From assembly GCF_000166295.1 (NCBI RefSeq), contig NC_017506.1, positions 2,108,001-2,172,000 of the forward strand: 64,000 nt of DNA, given 5' to 3'. Shown here one piece after another: positions 58,300 to 64,000 of this stretch (positions are counted from its first letter, which is position 1; each line of letters begins with the position of its first letter). The notes beneath the pieces are model-generated. The model was given only the letters and a program-made list of their open reading frames with translations. It was not told the origin of the DNA and made no database searches. This DNA is from Marinobacter adhaerens HP15. GTDB lineage: Bacteria > Pseudomonadota > Gammaproteobacteria > Pseudomonadales > Oleiphilaceae. Made by a program: the position numbers and the translations under genes.

Positions 58300-58926
58300 T
58301 CAGGCTCCTTCCACGTCGATTTCGCGGTCTCCGTGCACTACCTCAACCAGCTTGATCGCTTCCTGCTCCATGCCGACGACCAGCTCATCCACTCTCCGGA
58401 TAAAGTAGCGGTGGCATATAAGTGCCGGGATGGCGACGCTCAGGCCAGCGGCCGTAGTAATAAGCGCTTCAGAGATACCACCGGCGAGGTTGCCGGCGTT
58501 GCCAACCCCGGCCAATTGGATCTCGGCAAATACCTTGATCATGCCAATGACGGTACCAAGCAGTCCCAGCAGAGGGGTGATCGTCGCAACGGTACCCAGC
58601 GGGTTAAGGAAACGCTCCAGATCATGGATGACCTGGCTTGCCTCGTGCTCGATGCTCTCTTTCATGATTTCGCGGCCATGCTTGGCGTTAAGCAGGCCAC
58701 CGGCAAGAATCCGGCCCAGGGGCGATGACCCCTGCAGGGCTTTCAGTTTCCGGCCATTGAGTTCTTTCTTCTTGATCCAGCGCCATAACTCATTGATGGT
58801 CTGGGGGGGCGCGACCCTGGAAGCGCGAAGGGTCCAGAAACGCTCCAGAATGATGGCCAGCGCCAGAATGGAGCAGGCAACAATTGGCACCATCAGAATG
58901 CCACCGGCTTTCAACAGCTCGAACAC
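58300..58926 (-). CDS. exbB: ExbB/TolQ-family proton channel protein
   Basis: 208 residues, three membrane helices: 'GILMVPIVACSILALAIILE' first, then 'VATITPLLGLLGTVIGMIKV' and 'ISEALITTAAGLSVAIPALI'. First gene of the exbB-exbD-msbA-lpxK operon, the order known in Pseudomonas-like bacteria. It differs from TolQ at 30062-30751 and so is a second, separate motor. Confidence 0.94.
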   Translation of the reverse strand: MFELLKAGGILMVPIVACSILALAIILERFWTLRASRVAPPQTINELWRWIKKKELNGRKLKALQGSSPLGRILAGGLLNAKHGREIMKESIEHEASQVIHDLERFLNPLGTVATITPLLGLLGTVIGMIKVFAEIQLAGVGNAGNLAGGISEALITTAAGLSVAIPALICHRYFIRRVDELVVGMEQEAIKLVEVVHGDREIDVEGA

Positions 58927-58998
58927 GCTTGGTCTCCCTGATTGTTTGCAAGCCGCGCTACTTTAGCATAGCTACCCGTGGAGGCCACACCTGCAATG

Positions 58999-61431
58999 TC
59001 ACGGTATTTTACATTGGTCACGGGCAAGCCCCGAACCACCGACCCAGAACGACGAGCCATGCCGCATTTCCTTTAATACCAGCTTTTTATCGACAACGGT
59101 CATCTCGACGCTGCCTGAACATGCTGTGTTCAGCGGCACCGCTCCGACCCCCGCGTAACGTGCGGTTACCGTCGGGTGGGGATGACCGTACCGGTGGCGA
59201 TAGCCAGCGGTATAGATGACCCGATCTGGTCTCAGCACGCGCACCCAGGGTTCGGAAGATGAGGTTTTGCTCCCGTGGTGGGGCGCAACGAGCACGCGAT
59301 TCGAAGGAACCTGAACGTCCTCTCGGCCAGCCATATAAGCCAGATACTCTGCCTCCACGGGTTCGGTAATATCTCCCGGCAAGAGCCACTCAGTTCCGGA
59401 GTCAGGGTGGTAGATACGCAACACACAGGAAGCGTCGTTACCCTCTTGTGCGCCCTCACCCTGCCAGAACTCGAGGACCAATCCTCCCAGCCTATCTTCA
59501 GCCTGTTTGCAGGCTTGCACAGGCAGTTCGCCAACCTGCTGCCTGACCGCCGCAGGCTCACCAGCAATGACACGGCCGACACTGACGTTCCGGGAAAGCT
59601 CCGAGATGCCACCGGCATGATCGCTGTCGGCGTGGCTGATCACGAGGGTGTCAATTCGCTTGATTCCTTCAGCCGCCAGATTGGGCAAAAGCGTGGATTC
59701 GACGGCCGAAAACACGCCGGGCACGGCGGGACCGGTATCGTAGACAAGAACCTCGCGCCCGTGTCGGACCAGAACCGAAAGACCCTGCCCAACATCCCAT
59801 ACCCTTACAACTGGCTCTGCAACGTACGAATTCCTTTCGGAAGAAGGGGCCGGATACACCAGCCACAACACCGCAGAAAGAACCGCCACAAGCCGGAACA
59901 TGGCGAACGGCAAACACAATACTGAGACGCTCAGCAACGCCCAGCCAACAAGCTCCGGGACACCAGCCGGGATGTCGGGCGCCTGCCATTGCGCAAGCCA
60001 CATGAGCCATTGCCACAGAACACCGAGGGTTAGATCGAATATTGGTAAGAACAGCTGGGCGGCGCCTGGAACTACGGCGGCAAGCAACCCACCCGCGACA
60101 AGCACTGGCATAACCACAAGGGATACCCAGGGAATCGCGACCAGGTTGGCCAACAAACCTACCAGGGGCTGGCCCTGCCCCAGTATTTCGAGGATTGGCC
60201 ATAATCCGCCAAAAACCGCGAGCTGGGCCAGGACGAGTCCTCTCAGCCACCCGGTTCCAGCCAGTCGCGACGAGAATACAGTGATCAGGGTGGCAACCGC
60301 AGCGAACGAAAGCCAGAATCCCTGGTCCAGGGGCGCGAAAGGGTCCAGCACAAGAACGGCAGCCAACGCGGCCAGGAAAACGTTCCAGACCGGGGCCTGA
60401 CGACTCATCAGTACCAGCCACCCACCGGCCACAACCATCACCAGAGCCCTCTGGGTTGGAACGGTAAATCCCGCCGCCAGGGCATAAACCAGACAGCAGA
60501 GGATAACGGCCAGGAAGGCAAACCAACGCCTTGAGCTATCGCTCACTATGTGTGCCGGAACAGTCAGCAACAGTCGCCGGCACAGAAACCCTGCCCCCAG
60601 GGCGATCAGACCCAGGTGCAGGCCCGATATGGCAACCAGGTGAATGGTGCCGGTCGCCTTGAGCACATCCCAGTGCTTCTGTTCCATGTGGCCGCGATGA
60701 CCTATGAGTAACGAAGAAACCAGCGGAAAATGACGGGCACCGCCAAATTGCTCGATGGTCCATTGGTGAAGCAAACGATGCAGCTTCCGGTACTGGCAAT
60801 GGACGAAACACCCGACATCCCGGTCAACCTCCACGCTACGAATGCTGCCCGTGGCCCGGTAGCCCTTGCGAAACAGCCAGTCCTCGTAGCGAAAGCCCGC
60901 GGGGTTCAGGGAGCCGTGGGGGCGCTTGAGCACGACTTCCAGCCGCAAACGTTGGCCCGGGAGCCGCTCCATTCCGTGACCGTACCAGGACAACCTGAGC
61001 AGGTCCGGCATCCTTGCTTCCTCTCGGGTCGGGATGGGAAGGTTGTGCCACTGGGTGACACAGAAACTGAAACGTAAACTGTTGAAGCTACCGGGCGAAG
61101 GAATATCACATACGTATCCCGAGACAGAGAGACGCTCGCGTTCCAGGCTTGCCGGCAGAACCGTTGAAAGCCGGTCACTGGCATGCCACGAGGCCCAGGA
61201 GAGTCCGACCATGATGCCAAGAGCAGATACGAATGCGGAGCTGGCAAAGGTCGGGGAAACGCAGATCCGGCCTAAGGCCAGCAGTGGTATCGCGGCTATC
61301 AACCACGTGGGAGGTGGCAGTATCGACAACCAATACAGTAAGATAACGCCACAAGAGAAGGCGATAACGCCCAGCGCTGCGGAACCGGAGTCGCCCGAAG
61401 GGCCCACCGGTCTGTTGATACTTCCGGACAA
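58999..61431 (-). CDS. ComEC/Rec2-type DNA internalisation protein
   Basis: 810 residues, the full length for the family. N-terminal ComEC domain, an OB-like part, the 'GHRGHMEQKHWDVLKATGTI' and 'HLVAISGLHLGLIALGAGFL' competence region with many membrane helices, and a C-terminal metallo-beta-lactamase domain with 'TLVISHADSDHAGGISELSR' and 'VLVAPHHGSKTSSSEPWVRV'. It forms the inner-membrane channel for single-stranded DNA in transformation. All landmark motifs look intact; whether this strain is competent is unknown. Confidence 0.94.
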   Translation of the reverse strand: MSGSINRPVGPSGDSGSAALGVIAFSCGVILLYWLSILPPPTWLIAAIPLLALGRICVSPTFASSAFVSALGIMVGLSWASWHASDRLSTVLPASLERERLSVSGYVCDIPSPGSFNSLRFSFCVTQWHNLPIPTREEARMPDLLRLSWYGHGMERLPGQRLRLEVVLKRPHGSLNPAGFRYEDWLFRKGYRATGSIRSVEVDRDVGCFVHCQYRKLHRLLHQWTIEQFGGARHFPLVSSLLIGHRGHMEQKHWDVLKATGTIHLVAISGLHLGLIALGAGFLCRRLLLTVPAHIVSDSSRRWFAFLAVILCCLVYALAAGFTVPTQRALVMVVAGGWLVLMSRQAPVWNVFLAALAAVLVLDPFAPLDQGFWLSFAAVATLITVFSSRLAGTGWLRGLVLAQLAVFGGLWPILEILGQGQPLVGLLANLVAIPWVSLVVMPVLVAGGLLAAVVPGAAQLFLPIFDLTLGVLWQWLMWLAQWQAPDIPAGVPELVGWALLSVSVLCLPFAMFRLVAVLSAVLWLVYPAPSSERNSYVAEPVVRVWDVGQGLSVLVRHGREVLVYDTGPAVPGVFSAVESTLLPNLAAEGIKRIDTLVISHADSDHAGGISELSRNVSVGRVIAGEPAAVRQQVGELPVQACKQAEDRLGGLVLEFWQGEGAQEGNDASCVLRIYHPDSGTEWLLPGDITEPVEAEYLAYMAGREDVQVPSNRVLVAPHHGSKTSSSEPWVRVLRPDRVIYTAGYRHRYGHPHPTVTARYAGVGAVPLNTACSGSVEMTVVDKKLVLKEMRHGSSFWVGGSGLARDQCKIP

Positions 61432-61512
61432 TCCTTGTCCTCCTGTATGTCACAAACACCGGCGACATCCGATGAGCCGGTCTACTAACTCCGTCTAAAG
61501 GCAGAACTTCCA

Positions 61513-62058
61513 ATGCCAAAGAAGTTCATGAAACGCTATCTGCCCTCACCAGAGAAGGTGCAAGCGATGCAGTCGCTGAGCTTTCTGGGCGATATCCTTC
61601 ATGAACCGAACCTGTGGCACATCAACCGTCACAGTGTTGCGCGGGCCTTTCTCGTCGGCATCTGGTTCTGCTTTATTCCCATGCCCTTCCAGATGCTCGC
61701 GGCGGCCTTTTTTGCCATCTGGTTCAATGCCAACCTGCCGCTTTCAGTGGTCCTGGTATGGATCAGCAACCCTGTAACCATGCCGCCAATGTTCTATTTC
61801 AACTACAAGATTGGCGCCTGGGCTCTGGATCGGCCTGTACTCAGTTTTGATTTCGAGCTCTCGTGGTCCTGGATCAGCGAGCGGCTGCTGGATATCGGCA
61901 TTCCCCTCTATCTCGGGTCCCTGGTGGTCGCAACGGTCTCCGCTTGCGTGGCCTACCTGATTATCCAGTATCTGTGGCGCCGGAAAATTCGCTCTGACTG
62001 GCAGGTGCGACGCACCGCACGACTCAGACGCCGTCGTGAGGCTGATCAGGCTTCCTGA
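61513..62058 (+). CDS. DUF2062 membrane protein
   Basis: 181 residues, about three membrane helices. 'MPKKFMKRYLPSPEKVQAMQ' at the start, 'HSVARAFLVGIWFCFIPMPF', 'FFAIWFNANLPLSVVLVWIS' and 'NPVTMPPMFYFNYKIG' define DUF2062. Divergent from comEC; its end overlaps the end of lolD by 13 bases. Function unknown. Confidence 0.92.
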   Translation: MPKKFMKRYLPSPEKVQAMQSLSFLGDILHEPNLWHINRHSVARAFLVGIWFCFIPMPFQMLAAAFFAIWFNANLPLSVVLVWISNPVTMPPMFYFNYKIGAWALDRPVLSFDFELSWSWISERLLDIGIPLYLGSLVVATVSACVAYLIIQYLWRRKIRSDWQVRRTARLRRRREADQAS

Positions 62059-62756
62059 ATCAGGCGACCCTGCTCAAGCCGCATGACACGCCCCAGGCTT
62101 CTGGCCATTTTCATGTCATGGGTGACCATGACAAAGGCAATACCCAGCTGATCCCTCAATGACTCGATCAGCGCCTGCACCCCTTCTCCGGTATGTTCAT
62201 CCAGGTTGCCCGTCGGTTCGTCCATCAGAACACAGTCCGGTTCGTTGACCAGTGCCCGGGCAATGGCCACCCGCTGGCGTTCGCCACCGGACAGCTCGCC
62301 GGGTTTGTGATCCAGCCGTTCGGCAAGCCCAACCCGCTGCAGCAGGCTGGCCGCCTTGTCCCTCGACCTGGATACCGCCATACCGCCCAACGCACAAGGC
62401 ATCATCACGTTTTCCAGAGCGGTGAACTCCGGCAACAGGTGATGGAACTGATAGACAAACCCGAGATGGGCATTCCGGAACCGGGCGCGCCGTCCCTCGG
62501 AAAGCCGGTGAATGTCTTCGCCACAAATGGAAATCTGGCCGGAAGATGGCTTGTCGAGCCCGCCCAACAAGTTGAGCAACGTGGTTTTTCCGGCACCACT
62601 GCTGCCCACAATGGCAACGGTCTCCCCCTGCGCAACTTCGAGCGAGATATCCGAAAAAATGGTGAGCTTGCCGAGACCCTCGTTATAGGTTCGGGTCACC
62701 TGACGGCAGTCTATTACCAGGGCAGAGTGTGCCATTGCGGATTGTTCCTTACTCAT
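62046..62756 (-). CDS. lolD: Lipoprotein-releasing system ATP-binding protein LolD
   Basis: ATPase that powers release of lipoproteins from the inner membrane to LolA. 236 residues. Walker A '[20 protein letters not shown]', '[20 protein letters not shown]', signature '[17 protein letters not shown]', Walker B '[19 protein letters not shown]'. Its start overlaps the end of lolC. Confidence 0.96.
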   Translation of the reverse strand: MSKEQSAMAHSALVIDCRQVTRTYNEGLGKLTIFSDISLEVAQGETVAIVGSSGAGKTTLLNLLGGLDKPSSGQISICGEDIHRLSEGRRARFRNAHLGFVYQFHHLLPEFTALENVMMPCALGGMAVSRSRDKAASLLQRVGLAERLDHKPGELSGGERQRVAIARALVNEPDCVLMDEPTGNLDEHTGEGVQALIESLRDQLGIAFVMVTHDMKMARSLGRVMRLEQGRLIQEA

Positions 62757-63990
62757 AACGAAGCGCCTCCGCCGGATCCACCCTGGAAGCCCGCCAGGCC
62801 GGATAAATCGTTGCCAACAGACTCATAGCGAGGCCGGCGCCACTGATGATAAACACGTCCTGCCATTGCAGCTGGGAAGGCAGATAGCTGATGAAGTAAA
62901 CGTCCGCGCTCAGGAACTGGTGGCCAAGCGCTCCCTCCAGCCAGGAAATAAAGGCACTGATGTTGAGCGCTCCGAAAACGCCCAACGCCGTGCCAACAAT
63001 GGTTCCGAAGATACCGATGACCGCCCCCTGAACAATGAAGATACGCATGATGCGTCCCGGTGTTGCCCCCATGGTCCTGAGGATGGCGATGTCACCGGTT
63101 TTGTCGGTAACCACCATCACCAGCGTGGACACGATATTGAATGCAGCGACAGCCACGATAAACATCAGCAGCAGGCCGATCATGGTTTTCTCCATGCGGA
63201 TGGCCTGGAACAGGTTGCCGTGGGTTCGGGTCCAGTCGGATACGTAATACCGGCCGCCCAGCGACTCAGCAGCCTGCTGCGACACCTTGGGAGCGGCAAA
63301 AAGGTCATCCACCAGCAGGCGAATACCCTCGGCTTTGCCCCCGGTCCGCATGAGCTTGGCGGCATCATCCATGTGAATCAGGGTGTAATTGCCATCCAGT
63401 TCTGCCCCGACACTGAAGATGCCCTTGACCGTGAACCGTTTGAGCCTGGGCAGGACCCCAGCCGGCGTAACCGAGGCTTCCGGCAGGACCACGGTTACCT
63501 TGTCACCGATCTGAAGACGCAGGCTGGCCGCCATCAACCGACCGATGATGATGCCGAATTCGCCAGAAACCAGATCGTTGAGACTGCCTTCGACCATGTG
63601 GTTTTCAATGATAGAAACCGTGCGCTCCTCTTCCGGGAGAATGCCGTTAAGCACGACCCCGCGAACATTTCCACCGCCGGTAACCATACCCTGCCCCTGT
63701 ATGAAAGGCGCAGCAGCCAGCACGCGGGGGTGCTGCTGCACCTTCGCGTCGATTGATTGCCAGTCGTCAAGCGGCCCGGCGCCTTGAATGGTAGCGTGGG
63801 GCACCATCCCGAGAATTCTCTGCTTGAGCTCCCGATCGAAACCGTTCATGACCGAGAGCACGATGATCAGAACCGCAACTCCCAGCATCAGCCCGATCAT
63901 GGAGGTCAGGGAAATAAAGGAAATGAAGTGATTGCGGCGTTTGGCGGCCGTGTAACGCAAGCCAATATAGAGTGATAAGGGTCTGAACAT
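62749..63990 (-). CDS. lolC: Lipoprotein-releasing system transmembrane protein LolC/E
   Basis: 413 residues. 'MFRPLSLYIGLRYTAAKRRN' is the standard N-terminus, followed by a membrane helix, a periplasmic domain of about 220 residues and three C-terminal helices with the FtsX/MacB pattern 'DIAILRTMGATPGRIMRIFI' and 'SLLATIYPAWRASRVDPAEA'. Upstream of lolD. Whether it is a LolC or a single fused-role LolF is not decidable, because any lolE would lie outside: lolD is followed here by a convergent gene. Confidence 0.94.
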   Translation of the reverse strand: MFRPLSLYIGLRYTAAKRRNHFISFISLTSMIGLMLGVAVLIIVLSVMNGFDRELKQRILGMVPHATIQGAGPLDDWQSIDAKVQQHPRVLAAAPFIQGQGMVTGGGNVRGVVLNGILPEEERTVSIIENHMVEGSLNDLVSGEFGIIIGRLMAASLRLQIGDKVTVVLPEASVTPAGVLPRLKRFTVKGIFSVGAELDGNYTLIHMDDAAKLMRTGGKAEGIRLLVDDLFAAPKVSQQAAESLGGRYYVSDWTRTHGNLFQAIRMEKTMIGLLLMFIVAVAAFNIVSTLVMVVTDKTGDIAILRTMGATPGRIMRIFIVQGAVIGIFGTIVGTALGVFGALNISAFISWLEGALGHQFLSADVYFISYLPSQLQWQDVFIISGAGLAMSLLATIYPAWRASRVDPAEALRYE

Positions 63991-64000
63991 TGAGAGGTGC

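Noticed and set aside
56121..58355. 744-codon plus-strand frame
   Set aside because: Antisense to msbA and exbD; an effect of GC-rich codon use.

Overview
The window reads as chromosome of a marine gammaproteobacterium, most likely Marinobacter or a close relative. This is inferred from protein character and from two recognisable blocks: purC-bamC-dapA-bcp-(permease)-tusA-bepA, and aspS-yebC-ruvCAB-ybgC-tolQRAB-pal-cpoB-tRNA-Lys-nadA. No database search was possible.

Layout. (1) 1-2081 is the right end of an integrated element: a tyrosine recombinase cut by the window edge, two translationally coupled genes of unknown function, and the 3' half of a tRNA-Val(GAC) gene serving as attachment-site remnant. 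(2) About 2.1-15.5 kb is an accessory catabolic island. It holds a membrane histidine kinase, an NtrC-type response regulator whose Fis-type HTH lies out of frame, and a periplasmic binding protein coupled to them. A five-gene LIV-type ABC uptake operon follows, behind an apparent sigma-54 promoter with two identical-half-site palindromes. Then come an iron alcohol dehydrogenase, a succinate-semialdehyde-type aldehyde dehydrogenase, a hotdog thioesterase and a small YdcZ/DUF606 membrane protein. A degenerate copy of the tRNA-Val 3' end plus its terminator sits at the far side (15.43-15.51 kb), so the island may itself be an old insertion at that site. (3) 15.5-25.3 kb is core: lipocalin, UDP-glucuronate epimerase, an outer-membrane barrel, purC, bamC, dapA, bcp, a PerM-like permease, tusA, a frameshifted bepA and nadA. 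(4) 25.4-36.2 kb is the minus-strand block of two tRNA-Lys genes, cpoB-pal-tolBARQ-ybgC, ruvBAC, yebC and aspS. (5) 36.3-47 kb carries fabR, a HIT protein, ugd-galE, tadA, guaA-guaB, xseA and prpE. (6) 47-52.5 kb carries a cold-shock gene, leuA with a divergent Lrp-type regulator, a TetR regulator and proS. (7) 52.5-58.9 kb is a tightly packed minus-strand envelope operon exbB-exbD-msbA-lpxK-trm112-kdsB-LMW-PTP-murB. (8) comEC, a DUF2062 gene and lolD-lolC finish the window.

The most interesting part is the 2.2-15.3 kb island. It looks like a complete sense-import-oxidise unit: kinase, regulator and a dedicated binding protein, a sigma-54-driven importer, and an alcohol-to-aldehyde-to-acid oxidation pair. 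The enzyme pair would suit a terminal hydroxy acid or diol such as 4-hydroxybutyrate, but the substrate is inference. Two genes, the island regulator and bepA, each carry what looks like a one-base loss. This could be real decay or sequencing error.
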